Assembly: GCF_025165815.1 (NCBI RefSeq)
Contig: NZ_JAFFZE010000025.1
Location: 1 to 64,000, forward strand
Reading direction: 5' to 3'
Length of the DNA: 64,000 nucleotides
From: Actinophytocola gossypii
GTDB taxonomy: Bacteria; Actinomycetota; Actinomycetes; Mycobacteriales; Pseudonocardiaceae
In this document: positions 25,764-34,174 of the stretch, in pieces
Layout of the letters: the number at the start of each line of letters is the position of its first letter
How positions within the stretch are numbered: the stretch's first letter is position 1
Notes under the pieces: model-generated
Database searches by the model: none
The model's input: only the letters and a program-made list of their open reading frames with translations
What the model was told of the DNA's origin: nothing
Translations under genes and position numbers: made by a program

Positions 25764-26552
25764 TCAGGCGCGGAGCGCTCCGGCCAGGCGGCGCAGGGCG
25801 GTGGCGAGGTCGGCGGCGTGCATCGGGTTGACGCTGGTCCACTCGGCGTCCTCGCCGGCGACGAGCTGGAGGCGGCCGCGTTCGGTGTCCAGCCAACGGA
25901 TTTCGTCGCCGGCGCGCTGCCAGGCGTTGGCGTAGCCACCTCGGGTGGCGAGGCCGGCCTGCCCGTTGCCGACGACGGGCTGGAGGTGGGTGACGAGCCG
26001 GCGGGCGAGCCGGTCGGTGACGCCGTGCGCGGCGAGCAGTTCGTCCCACGCGGTGGGGCGGCGGCGGGCGTCCTGGTAGACGCGGCCGAGCAGCCCGGTG
26101 GGGAGGGAGAACGGGGAGGTCAACGCGGCCTCGCGCGGGGGGACGACGGCGATCAGCTCGTCCACGGCGTCGTCGAGGGGAAGCTCGGCCATGGCGACGG
26201 TGTCGTCGTCGCCGGTCAGCCGCTGGGTGACGAGGACGGCCAGGTCCCGCCGGGCGAGGAGGACGACGGCGAGCACGTCGGTGCCGGTGGACAGGAGCAG
26301 GTCGAGAACCCGCGCGGAGTCCTGCAGCAGGTAGGCGAAGGCCTCGGCGACGCCCAACGGGCCGCGTTCGTCGGCGAGGCCGCGGGCGGCGAGCTGCTCG
26401 CCGGCCTGACGGAGCACGACCCGCCGCTCGGCGACGCTCGTGCCGTGGGTGGGGACGCGGAGGGGGTAGGGCGGCGAGGAGTCGGCGGTCGCGCAGAGCA
26501 GGTCGACCTCGGCCACGGTCAACGGCACCGCGGAACGAGCGCTGATGGACAT
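25764..26552 (-). CDS. espG: ESX chaperone EspG
   Basis: A 262-residue member of the EspG family (ESX secretion-associated protein), cytosolic chaperones that bind PE-PPE pairs and hand them to the secretion machinery. It starts VPLTVAEVDLLCATADSSPPYPLRVP after a short leader, has RRVVLRQAGEQLAARGL in the first half and the C-terminal GDEIRWLDTERGRLQL region. The ATG follows the stop of the PE-like gene with no gap, so PPE, PE-like and EspG form one transcript. EspG is not part of mycobacterial ESX-4, which makes this placement notable. Confidence 0.85.
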   Translation of the reverse strand: MSISARSAVPLTVAEVDLLCATADSSPPYPLRVPTHGTSVAERRVVLRQAGEQLAARGLADERGPLGVAEAFAYLLQDSARVLDLLLSTGTDVLAVVLLARRDLAVLVTQRLTGDDDTVAMAELPLDDAVDELIAVVPPREAALTSPFSLPTGLLGRVYQDARRRPTAWDELLAAHGVTDRLARRLVTHLQPVVGNGQAGLATRGGYANAWQRAGDEIRWLDTERGRLQLVAGEDAEWTSVNPMHAADLATALRRLAGALRA

Positions 26553-27788
26553 CTACGCGGGCTGGCCTTCGGTGGCACGTCCCAGCTCGGACTCCTGGTC
26601 GCGGTCGCCGGAGCGCTCGTTGCCGGGCTGGCCCCCTGGCTCGCCGCCGGCTTGACTCTCGTCGGGCCGCTGGTCCGGGCGCTCGTCCGGGTCCTCACCC
26701 GGCCACGGGCCGTGGTTCTCGCCGGGGTTCTGGCCCTCGTCCGGGTGTTCGCCCGGTGGATCGTCGCCGTCGCCGCCCGGTCCTGTGCCACGGCCCTGGT
26801 CGTGGCTCTGGTCGTGGCCACCGTCCTGGCCACCGTCCTGGCCACCGTCCTGGCCACCGTGGCCGTCGTGCGGCCGGTCCTCGTGGCCCTCGCCCGGCTT
26901 GTCGTCCTGGCCGCCGTCGTGGTCGCCGTCCTGGCCGTTCCCGTGGCCGCCGTCCTGGCCGCCCTCGTGACCGGACTCGTGGCCGCCCTCGTGGCCACCG
27001 TCCTGGCCGTTCCCGTGGCCGCCGTCGTGGTCGCCATGGCCACCGTCGTGGTCGTCGTGGTGGTCCTCGTCGTTGTCGTCGTGATGATCGCCGTGGCCAT
27101 GATCATCACGATGGTCGTCGTCCCAGTCGTGGTCCCAATCGTGGTCCCAATCGTGGTCGTCGTCGCCGTACCTGCCGTAGTCGTCGTACCGGTAGTCGTC
27201 CTTCTCCGGCTCCTCGGCGGAGTCCGGGGAGTCCGGGGAATCCGGCGCGTCCGAGGAGTCCGGGGAGTCCGGTGAGTCGGGCTTGTCCGGCTTGTCCGGG
27301 GAGCCGCCCAGTCCCAGGCCCGATCCGATCTCGCTGACCACGTCCGTCAACAGCCCCCCGACGTCCGGGAGGATGCCGTCGTAGGACGCCCGCGCGGTCT
27401 CGTCCATCTCCTCGTACGACCGCGCCGCCGCCTCCGCGCTCGCCACGAAGGTCTGCATCCGGCGCATGGCCTCCTCGAGCATCGCCCGCAGGCCGTACGC
27501 GGAGTTGAGCCGGTCGTCGAACTTCTTGGCCAGCTGCTGGCCCACCGGGCTCGTGCCGAGCTGCGGAGTGAGCTCCGCGCCCTGCATCCGCTCCACCTTC
27601 ATCTGCACGGCGTCCAGGTACGACCGCGCCCTGGTGACCGCGTCGGCGAACGCGCGTACCCGGTCGGTGTCCACGGCCCAGCCGTAGGACGGCTCGGACG
27701 GCTCGGCCGGAGCCGCCATCGCCGTCGGCATCGCCTCCGGCATCGGTGGCGGCGGCACCGTGGCCTGGGTGAGCTGCTCCTGCTCCAT
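26553..27788 (-). CDS. PE-like ESX substrate with His/Asp/Gly-rich tail
   Basis: A 411-residue protein. The N-terminal 150 residues are helical (YGWAVDTDRVRAFADAVTR, AMLEEAMRRMQTFVASAEAA), occupying the PE position between PPE and EspG. The rest is low complexity: a DSPDSPDSS repeat, a YRYDDYGRYGDDD stretch, three DHDW repeats, and about 120 residues dominated by H, D, G and Q (HGHGDHHDDNDEDHHDDHDGG, GGHEGGHESGHEGG), roughly residues 200-330 (DNA about 27190-26800), followed by an acidic Pro/Gln tail. Such His/Asp arrays bind Zn, Ni or Cu in other proteins. Metal capture or buffering at the cell surface is therefore an inference. It touches espG and is 35 bases after the PPE gene. Confidence 0.75.
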   Translation of the reverse strand: MEQEQLTQATVPPPPMPEAMPTAMAAPAEPSEPSYGWAVDTDRVRAFADAVTRARSYLDAVQMKVERMQGAELTPQLGTSPVGQQLAKKFDDRLNSAYGLRAMLEEAMRRMQTFVASAEAAARSYEEMDETARASYDGILPDVGGLLTDVVSEIGSGLGLGGSPDKPDKPDSPDSPDSSDAPDSPDSPDSAEEPEKDDYRYDDYGRYGDDDHDWDHDWDHDWDDDHRDDHGHGDHHDDNDEDHHDDHDGGHGDHDGGHGNGQDGGHEGGHESGHEGGQDGGHGNGQDGDHDGGQDDKPGEGHEDRPHDGHGGQDGGQDGGQDGGHDQSHDQGRGTGPGGDGDDPPGEHPDEGQNPGENHGPWPGEDPDERPDQRPDESQAGGEPGGQPGNERSGDRDQESELGRATEGQPA

Positions 27789-27823
27789 GACGCTCCCTTG
27801 GTCCCGCGCTGCGGCTCAGCTGG

Positions 27824-28978
27824 TCAGAGGCCGATCACCGGTGGCGACGCCTTCTGCCCGGTGTCGAACGGGTCGTCGGCGTCGAAGGGGAACCTTCTGC
27901 GGTGCGGCTGGGTCGCGTTGCCCATACCCATTCCGGCTCCCATCGGCGCGGCCATCGGACCGTAGTGCCCGCCGGCCGAGCCGCCGCCCGGGCCGCCGAT
28001 CACCGCGCCGGCCGGACTGGTCGGCATCCCCCGGCCGGGCAACCCGCCCAGCTCGGGCCGGCCGCCGGTGCGCAGGCCGGTCCGGCCGCTCCCCGGGCTC
28101 ATCGGGAGCGCGCCGACCCCGACGCCGCCGCCCGATCCCGTCCCGCCGAGGCCGCCGCTGCCGTACGAGCCGTAGCCACCGCTGCCGTCGAAGCCGCCGG
28201 TGAAGCCGCCGCCCGGGTACGGGGCGCCGCTGCTCGGGTCGGTCACGCCGGTGAGCAGCTGCCAGCGCAGGTCGACGCCGGAGGTCTGGCTGATCGTGCT
28301 GATCCAGACCGACTCGCTCGGCTCCACCTCGACGTCGTCCGGGTCGGGCCGCAGCTCGGTGTCCTGCCCGAGGAACCGCGGCGTGGTGCGGTCGATGCCG
28401 ACCGCGGCGGTCTCGAACCGCTGCATGGTCTCCACCGCGATCCGCTTGAGCTCCTCCTGCCGCGCCTGGGCGGTCAGCCCGCTGCTGGTGCCCTCCGCCG
28501 ACGCCGCGATGGCTGCGCCGAGCGGGCTGCCGGTCAGCTGCGACATGTCGGCGGCGGCCCGCGGCGCGGCGCCGGGGACGAACGCGGCTGTCTCGGCCGG
28601 GGTGTCGGTGGGGAGCGGGGGCATCGCCTCCTGGGCGGCCTTTAGCGCGCCGGCGGCCTCCTCGATCGGACCGGACATCTCGCGTGCGGTGGTGCCGAGG
28701 TCGGACACCCACTGGGCGTTGAGCGCGACGACGTGCCTGGCCTTGTCCGCCGAGGTGCCGGTCCAGTAGTTCATCAGGTCGTCGAGCGCGTCGGCGAGGT
28801 AGTCGGACGCGGCGACCACGCCCTCGCCGGTCTCCCGCCAGTCCTGTGCGAGACGTTCGAGCTGCGGCACGCTCGCCTGGTTGTCGACCATCGCCACCAG
28901 CTCGGCGAGGGTGAAGCCGGCCCAGTTGACTCCGCCGCTGACGTAGTAGTCACTGGAGTCGCTCGTCTGCCCCACCAT
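27824..28978 (-). CDS. PPE-like ESX substrate
   Basis: A 384-residue protein with a helical N-terminal domain carrying a W-T-G turn (DLMNYWTGTSADKARHVVAL), a Gly-rich middle (GGFTGGFDGSGGYGSYG) and a tail rich in Gly/Met followed by RRRFPFDADDPFDTGQKASPPVIG. This tail (basic/aromatic, acidic, then (A/S)PPVIG) is the usual end of PPE-like proteins in non-mycobacterial ESX loci. It should pair with the PE-like product downstream and be guided by EspG. It is divergent from the metallophosphoesterase gene; the 137 bases between hold both promoters. Confidence 0.85.
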   Translation of the reverse strand: MVGQTSDSSDYYVSGGVNWAGFTLAELVAMVDNQASVPQLERLAQDWRETGEGVVAASDYLADALDDLMNYWTGTSADKARHVVALNAQWVSDLGTTAREMSGPIEEAAGALKAAQEAMPPLPTDTPAETAAFVPGAAPRAAADMSQLTGSPLGAAIAASAEGTSSGLTAQARQEELKRIAVETMQRFETAAVGIDRTTPRFLGQDTELRPDPDDVEVEPSESVWISTISQTSGVDLRWQLLTGVTDPSSGAPYPGGGFTGGFDGSGGYGSYGSGGLGGTGSGGGVGVGALPMSPGSGRTGLRTGGRPELGGLPGRGMPTSPAGAVIGGPGGGSAGGHYGPMAAPMGAGMGMGNATQPHRRRFPFDADDPFDTGQKASPPVIGL

Positions 28979-29115
28979 TCGTGTCAGCGCTCCCTCTGCA
29001 TCCCCGACAGTCGTACCTGAGGGTAATGGGTGACGCCTGGCAACGGCACTAGCCCGAGTGGACGCCTGTATGCGCTGCCATTGGCCGCGTCCGATCGGGC
29101 CGTACGCTTGCCGGT

Positions 29116-29793
29116 GTGCGCAAGGTGCTCACCGTCGCGGACGAGATCGTCGACTCGTTGTGGACCGACTGGATCCACAAGCGGGCCGGCGACGTCGACC
29201 TGGTGCTCGCGGCCGGCGACCTGCCGTTCGACTACCTCGAGCACCTGTCCGACGCGCTGGACCGGCCGTGTGTGTTCGTGCCGGGCAACCACGACGTCGA
29301 CCTGTCCGGCTACTCCCGCTCGCGGGGGTTGTCGGTGCGGGACGGGCTGCCGGCGGAGTACCCGGGCCCGGCGGGCTGGGTGAACGCGGACGGCCGGGTG
29401 GTCGACGTGGCGGGTGTGCGGATCGCCGGGCTGGGCGGTTCGATCCGGTACAACGACGGCCCGAACCAGTGGACCGAGCGGCAGCAGGCCCGGCGCGCGG
29501 CGAAGGTGACACGGTCGGCGGCCCGGCGCGCGCGCCGCGACGGCCGGCGGGTGGACGTGCTGCTCACCCATTCCCCACCGCTCGACCTCGGTGACCGGGA
29601 CGACCCGCCGCACCGCGGCTTCGCCTGCCTGCGTACCGCGATCGAGCGGATGCGGCCCGGCCTGATGCTGCACGGGCACATCCATCCGCACGGCCAGCCG
29701 GTGCCCGACCGCGTGCTCGGCGACACTCGGATCGTGAACACCGTCGGGCACCGGATCCTGGAACTGCCGGGAGGAGGCGACGATGAACCGTGA
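29116..29793 (+). CDS. Calcineurin-like metallophosphoesterase
   Basis: A 225-residue phosphoesterase with the family's motifs: GDLPFDYLE, GNHDVDLSG, LTHSPPLD and HGHIHPHG, which bind two metal ions. The usual first D-x-H motif is replaced by VADEIVDSLW, so the first metal ligand is atypical. The substrate cannot be told from sequence. It starts with GTG and overlaps the ParB-like gene by 11 bases, indicating joint expression. Confidence 0.85.
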   Translation: MRKVLTVADEIVDSLWTDWIHKRAGDVDLVLAAGDLPFDYLEHLSDALDRPCVFVPGNHDVDLSGYSRSRGLSVRDGLPAEYPGPAGWVNADGRVVDVAGVRIAGLGGSIRYNDGPNQWTERQQARRAAKVTRSAARRARRDGRRVDVLLTHSPPLDLGDRDDPPHRGFACLRTAIERMRPGLMLHGHIHPHGQPVPDRVLGDTRIVNTVGHRILELPGGGDDEP

Positions 29794-30628
29794 CACCGGG
29801 TTCCCGCGCGCGGACGCGGAGAACGACTTCCTGCGCGCCCGCCGCCAGCAGGTGCTGTCCCGGCTGGCCGGGTGGATGCGGCGCGCGCCGGACGACGTGA
29901 ACATCATGCTGCCGTTCGACGAGGTGGTGGCCGCGCTCGGCCGCGCGGGCGAACGACGGCTCGGCCTCGAGGTGATCGCGCTGGACTCGATCGTCGGCAG
30001 CGTGGACCGCGACCGCGAGTTCGACCGCCGGTTCCGGCCGACCTCCGGGCAGGTCCGGGAGCGGTGGCAGCGGCTGGCGCTGGCGCAACGCCGCGGCGAG
30101 TCCATTCCCCCGATCGAGGTATATCGAGTGGGTGACATGCACTTCGTGCTGGACGGGCACCACCGGGTGTCGGTCGCGCTCGCGCTCGGCCTGCGGACGA
30201 TCGACGCCTTCGTCACCGAGGTGCTGACCCGGCTGTCCCCCGAGGGCGTGCGCTACCGGGGCGACCTGCTGGTCAAGGACTACCGGCGGATCTTCCTGGA
30301 GCGGGTTCCGCTGACCGGCGACGCGCGCCGGGCGATCATGCTGACCGAGCCGGAGAACTACGGCGAACTCGCGGAGGCCGTCGAGGCGTGGGGCTTCCGG
30401 CTGATGCAGGACGAGGGCGTTTTCCTGGACCGGGCGACGGTGGCGCGGCGCTGGTACGAGGAGGAGTTCGTGCCGGTGGTGCGGATGCTGCGGCAGGCGG
30501 CGCTGATCGAGACCCAGACCGAGGCGAAGGCGTACATGTCGGTGGCGTGCGAGCGCTACCGGCTGATCCGCAGCCACCGCTGGGACGACGACGTGATCAA
30601 CACGATCCAGGAGACGAAGCGCAGATAG
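29783..30628 (+). CDS. ParB-like domain protein
   Basis: A 281-residue protein. Residues 105-145 (ESIPPIEVYRVGDMHFVLDG, then HHRVSVALALG) match the ParB/sulfiredoxin-like nucleotide-binding fold, where GHHR replaces the GERR box of true ParB proteins. It lacks the helix-turn-helix and spacing of a chromosome-partitioning ParB. A GGAGG site lies eight bases before the ATG. Together with the upstream metallophosphoesterase it forms a two-gene unit with unknown function. CTP or other nucleotide binding is a guess from the fold. Confidence 0.75.
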   Translation: MNRDTGFPRADAENDFLRARRQQVLSRLAGWMRRAPDDVNIMLPFDEVVAALGRAGERRLGLEVIALDSIVGSVDRDREFDRRFRPTSGQVRERWQRLALAQRRGESIPPIEVYRVGDMHFVLDGHHRVSVALALGLRTIDAFVTEVLTRLSPEGVRYRGDLLVKDYRRIFLERVPLTGDARRAIMLTEPENYGELAEAVEAWGFRLMQDEGVFLDRATVARRWYEEEFVPVVRMLRQAALIETQTEAKAYMSVACERYRLIRSHRWDDDVINTIQETKRR

Positions 30629-30647
30629 CAAGCCCGTCCCGCCGATC

Positions 30648-30684
30648 TGTGGACAACTCCCCCTCCCGCACTGCCTGTGGACAA
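30648..30684. promoter_or_regulatory. Pair of DnaA-box-like sites (TGTGGACAA x2)
   Basis: TGTGGACAA occurs at 30648-30656 and 30676-30684, both in the same direction in the 138-base gap after the ParB-like gene. The complement TTGTCCACA is the DnaA-box consensus of high-GC actinomycetes. No AT-rich unwinding region is present, so this is not an origin. Confidence 0.5.
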
Positions 30685-30766
30685 CTGGTTGGCTCCCCTC
30701 GCGCCTTCCCACGATCCTCGAAGCAGCCGGCCAACAGGGCCGACACTTCGAGGAAAGGAAAGCACG

Positions 30767-31141
30767 ATGTGGAGCACCGTCCTGCGGGCACTCGGAATCG
30801 CCGCCGTCGTCGCCGCGCTCGTCGGCGCGGCCGGAGTGGCCGGAGCCGAGCCCGAAACCCGGAGACCGTGCGAACGGGGAGAGTTCTGTCTCTGGCCGGC
30901 CGAGCACTACGAGGGCGACGTGTACCGGGTGGCGCTGGAGAACACGAACCCCGGCGAGTGCGCGCCGTTGCCGGACGGGTTCGACGCGCGGTCGTTCGTC
31001 AACCGGTCGACCCGTCCGGTCACCGTCTACCAGGGGCGTGGCTGCGCCACCGAGGGCGAGTTCGACACCTATCCCGGCGGCGGCACGTTCGTGCCGGCCG
31101 CGCCGTACGTGGTCCGGGGGGTGCAGATCTGGGCATACTGA
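30767..31141 (+). CDS. Small secreted protein (peptidase inhibitor I36-like)
   Basis: A 124-residue protein with a signal peptide (MWSTVLRALGIAAVVAALVG, cleavage near VAGA). The mature part starts with CERGEFCLWPAEHYEGDVYR and has further Cys residues in GECAPL and GRGCATEG, giving two likely disulphides. The C-E-x-G-x-[FL]-C-x-[WY] start is typical of the I36 peptidase-inhibitor/SMPI-like family of small secreted actinomycete proteins. An AGGAAAGGA site precedes the ATG. Inhibitor activity is inferred only. Confidence 0.8.
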   Translation: MWSTVLRALGIAAVVAALVGAAGVAGAEPETRRPCERGEFCLWPAEHYEGDVYRVALENTNPGECAPLPDGFDARSFVNRSTRPVTVYQGRGCATEGEFDTYPGGGTFVPAAPYVVRGVQIWAY

Positions 31142-31221
31142 GGCCCCTCTCAGCTCCGGTGCGGGAATCTGTTGCCGGTCTCGGACGTTGACCGGTCACG
31201 AGGCGAACCGGTTGGGGAGCG

Positions 31222-31413
31222 ATGGGCGGGGTTGGTGACGGCGTTCCGGGTGTCCCGGGTTTCGTGCGGCGCGCGCTGGACGGACTTGAGATCCTGGTGA
31301 GGAAGGCCCGCGCAGTAGGCCGCCTGCGGGGCGCCTTGCTACTGCCCGACCCGTCCCACCCGCCCTACGACGCCCGTGACCGTCCGCGGCCAGTGAGAGC
31401 CGAGGTCACCTGA
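31222..31413 (+). CDS. Small ORF coupled to the DMT permease gene
   Basis: A 63-codon ORF (MGGVGDGVPGVPGFVRRALD) with a GGGGAG ribosome-binding site four bases before the ATG and mostly G/C third positions. Its TGA overlaps the ATG of the permease gene (TGATG). It could be a small basic protein or a leader that couples translation to the permease. No family is recognised. Confidence 0.45.
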   Translation: MGGVGDGVPGVPGFVRRALDGLEILVRKARAVGRLRGALLLPDPSHPPYDARDRPRPVRAEVT

Positions 31414-32318
31414 TGGTCGCGCTCGCCATTACGTTCGCCGTGCTCGGTGCGTTGTGCAGTGCGATCGGCGCGCAGCTCCAGCACCAGGGCGTCCAGACCG
31501 AGACGAAGGACCGCGACCTCGGCCTGCGTGGGATCGGCCGGCTGGTGCACAACCGCAAGTGGCTGCTGGGCGTCGGCGTGCTGACCGCGTGCGCGATCCT
31601 GCAGATCCTGGCGCTGGCGCTGGCCCCGGTGACCGTGGTGGCGCCGATCGTGGTGCTCGCGCTGCCGGCGGTGGCGCTGCTCAACGCGCGGGCGTCCGGC
31701 ACCAGGCTCGACACCCCCGCCACGATCGCGGTCGTGGCGAGCACCCTGGGCGTCGCGGTGTTCGTGGCCCTGGCGTCCGGTCCGGCGACCGCGGTGGCGT
31801 TTCCCGACTCGTCGATCCTGCTGGCCTGCCAGCTGGTGGGTGGGGTGGTGCTGCTGTTCGGGATCGTCGGTGCGCTGCGCAGCGGCATCGTGCGCTGCGT
31901 GGTGCTCGCCACCGGCGCGGGTGCCGCGTACGGCCTGGTGTCGATCCTGGTCCGGGACGTGACGTACACGTTCCAGACCTCGGGTTTCGCCGGCGTCTCC
32001 CCGCTGTCGGCGACGGGTTTGGTGGCCACGTTCGCGGTCGGTTCGTGGTTCATCCAGCTCGCCTACGCCAGCGGACCCCCGGACGTCGTGGTCGGCTGCC
32101 AAACGGTCCTGAGCCCCATGGTCGCCACCGCGATCGCCATCGGCCTGCTCGACGAGACCGAGGAAGCGGGTGGCTGGATCGGCCTGGGCCTGGTGGCGGG
32201 TGCCCTGACAGCCGTCGTCGGCGTGCTCCTCCTGGCCCGCCACCATCCGGAGGCCACGTCCCGGGCGACGCCACACTCCGCGGAGCGTCGCCTGTTCCGC
32301 ACCGCCTCGCGTCACTGA
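31413..32318 (+). CDS. DMT/NIPA-like membrane transporter
   Basis: A 301-residue integral membrane protein with about nine hydrophobic helices and two internal EamA-like halves (AITFAVLGALCSAIGAQLQH at the start, LSPMVATAIAIGLLDETE in the last third). This resembles the NIPA/DMG036-type transporters of the drug/metabolite superfamily. The substrate is unknown. It overlaps a small upstream ORF by one base. Confidence 0.8.
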   Translation: MVALAITFAVLGALCSAIGAQLQHQGVQTETKDRDLGLRGIGRLVHNRKWLLGVGVLTACAILQILALALAPVTVVAPIVVLALPAVALLNARASGTRLDTPATIAVVASTLGVAVFVALASGPATAVAFPDSSILLACQLVGGVVLLFGIVGALRSGIVRCVVLATGAGAAYGLVSILVRDVTYTFQTSGFAGVSPLSATGLVATFAVGSWFIQLAYASGPPDVVVGCQTVLSPMVATAIAIGLLDETEEAGGWIGLGLVAGALTAVVGVLLLARHHPEATSRATPHSAERRLFRTASRH

Positions 32319-32404
32319 CCCCGGACGACCGGAGTGGCCCGGAGCCGTAGCGGCGCGGTCGCGGCTTGGTAGCGTCGGAAGCCGAACGCGAGAAGGAGCG
32401 CCGG

Positions 32405-34150
32405 GTGGACTTCCGGATCCTCGGCCCGCTCGAGGTGTGGCACGACGGAGCACACGTGCCGGTCACCGCGCCGATGCAGCGGGCCGTGCTCGCCACCCTG
32501 TTGGTCCGCCCGGGACACACCGTGTCGGTCGACTCGATCGTCGATCAGTTGTGGGGGCCGCAGCCGCCGCATACGGCGCAGGTCACCATTCGCAACTACG
32601 TTCAGCGGCTGCGGCGCGTGCTGCCCGAGCCGGTGCTGGAGACCGTGGCTCCGGGCTACCGGTTGGCCGTGCTACCGGACCAGGTCGACGCGAGTCGGTT
32701 CGCCGGGCTGGTGGAACAGGCACGTACCGTCGCCTCCCCCAACCCGGTCCGGGCCGCGCAGCTGTTCGACGAGGCTCTCCATCTCTGGCGCGGGAGCCCG
32801 CTGGCCGATCTGGGCGACGTGCCGATGCGGCTGGTGCACGCCCCGCGGCTGGAGGAGCTGTACCTCGGCGCCCTCGAGGAGAGCTTCGAGGTCGGCCTGC
32901 GCCTGGGCTGGCACGCGCGGCTGATCCCCGAGCTGACCGCCCTCACCAACACCTACCCGCTCCGCGAACGCCTCTGCCGCCAGCTGATGATCTCCCTCTA
33001 CCGCACCAGACGCTCGGCCGAGGCGCTCACGCACTACCAGCACATCCGCGCTCGGATGATCGCCGAGCTGGGGGTGGAGCCCGGGCCGGAGCTGCGCCGC
33101 CTGCAGGAGTCGATCCTCCGCGAGGACCTGACCCTGTCGGTGCCGTTCATCCGGGTCAACGCGCCGGCCGAGCGCCCGGCCGCCGATCCGCCGCCGCGGC
33201 TGGCGACGTTCACCGGGCGGGACGCCGAACTCACCGAACTGCGCGAACGCTTCGCGGCGCCCGGGCCGGTGGTCTTCTTCGTGCACGGCCCCGCCGGCGT
33301 CGGCAAGTCCACCCTCGCCGCCCAGTTCGCGCACGAGCTGGCCGCCCGCTTCCCGGACGGCACCCTGTACGTGGACCTGGCCGGCAACCAGCCCGGCGCC
33401 CCGGCCACTCCCGCCGCCGTTCTGACGGCCTTGCTGGGCAGCCCGCACTCGTCGCCCGGCTCCGCGGAAGCGGCGGTCCGGGCGTACCGGGCGCGGTTGC
33501 GGGGTCGTCGGGTGCTCGTGGTGCTGGACAACGCGACCAGCGCGTCCCAGGTGCTTCCCGCGATCCCGGACGAAGACGGCTGCGCGGCCATCGTCACCAG
33601 CCGGCGTCCCGTCGCGGGGCCGGACGGCACCGTTCACCTGCACGTCGACGCGTTGTCCACCAAGGAGTCCGTCGACCTGCTGGGGCGCATCGTCGGGCCG
33701 AGGAAGGTGGACGGGGAGCCCGAGGCCGCGGCCGAACTCGCCGAGCTGTGCGCGAACAACCCGCTCGCGCTGCGCACCATCGCCACCCGCGCGGCGAGCC
33801 GGCCGCACTGGTCACTGGCCGCCTGGGTGGAACTGCTCACCGATCCCGGCCGCAGGCGCACCGAACTCGCCGACGTGCTCGGCGGCCTCCGGGTCAGCGT
33901 CGACCAGCTCGCACGCGGCGGGACCGAGGCCGAGCAGACGGCCGCCGAGCTCCTGCCGCGCCTCCAGCACGCCACCGAACTGACCCCGGCCGCGGTGGCG
34001 GACCTGACCGGGTGGCCGGAAACGCTGGTCGGGCAGGCACTCGAAGAACTCGTCGACGCACAGCTGCTCTACAGCCCGACCCCGGGCGGCTACGCGCACT
34101 ACGGGCTCACCGCCCTGCTGGACACGGAAACGCCCGCCACGCCCGGGTAG
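32405..34150 (+). CDS. SARP-family transcriptional regulator (AfsR/SARP with NTPase)
   Basis: A 581-residue regulator. It has an OmpR-type winged-helix DNA-binding domain (residues 1-95, VDFRILGPLEVWHDG), a bacterial transcriptional activator domain with TPR-like helices (95-245, RLCRQLMISLYRTRRSAEAL) and a STAND/NB-ARC NTPase (from about 270) with Walker A HGPAGVGKSTLA and Walker B VLVVLDNATS. It ends shortly after a winged-helix segment, without the C-terminal TPR array of full AfsR. The GTG at 32405 follows AAGGAG by seven bases. SARPs usually activate secondary-metabolite or developmental genes; no biosynthetic cluster adjoins it, unless it controls the ESX/ACP-KS genes. Confidence 0.9.
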   Translation: MDFRILGPLEVWHDGAHVPVTAPMQRAVLATLLVRPGHTVSVDSIVDQLWGPQPPHTAQVTIRNYVQRLRRVLPEPVLETVAPGYRLAVLPDQVDASRFAGLVEQARTVASPNPVRAAQLFDEALHLWRGSPLADLGDVPMRLVHAPRLEELYLGALEESFEVGLRLGWHARLIPELTALTNTYPLRERLCRQLMISLYRTRRSAEALTHYQHIRARMIAELGVEPGPELRRLQESILREDLTLSVPFIRVNAPAERPAADPPPRLATFTGRDAELTELRERFAAPGPVVFFVHGPAGVGKSTLAAQFAHELAARFPDGTLYVDLAGNQPGAPATPAAVLTALLGSPHSSPGSAEAAVRAYRARLRGRRVLVVLDNATSASQVLPAIPDEDGCAAIVTSRRPVAGPDGTVHLHVDALSTKESVDLLGRIVGPRKVDGEPEAAAELAELCANNPLALRTIATRAASRPHWSLAAWVELLTDPGRRRTELADVLGGLRVSVDQLARGGTEAEQTAAELLPRLQHATELTPAAVADLTGWPETLVGQALEELVDAQLLYSPTPGGYAHYGLTALLDTETPATPG

Positions 34151-34162
34151 GCGTGGCGGGCG
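34131..34162. terminator. Bidirectional terminator between SARP gene and sugC
   Basis: A 13-base perfect inverted repeat CGCCCGCCACGCC (34131-34143) / GGCGTGGCGGGCG (34150-34162) with a 6-base loop that contains most of the SARP stop codon. It lies between two convergent genes 24 bases apart. Confidence 0.85.
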
Positions 34163-34174
34163 GAAACCGTCGAC

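Noticed and set aside
24993-27275. A 760-codon plus-strand frame with long Val/Ala-rich, membrane-like stretches.
   Set aside because: The hydrophobic tract is the complement of the His/Asp repeat of the PE-like gene (GAC/CAC read in reverse as GTC/GTG). No start signal or family motif supports it.
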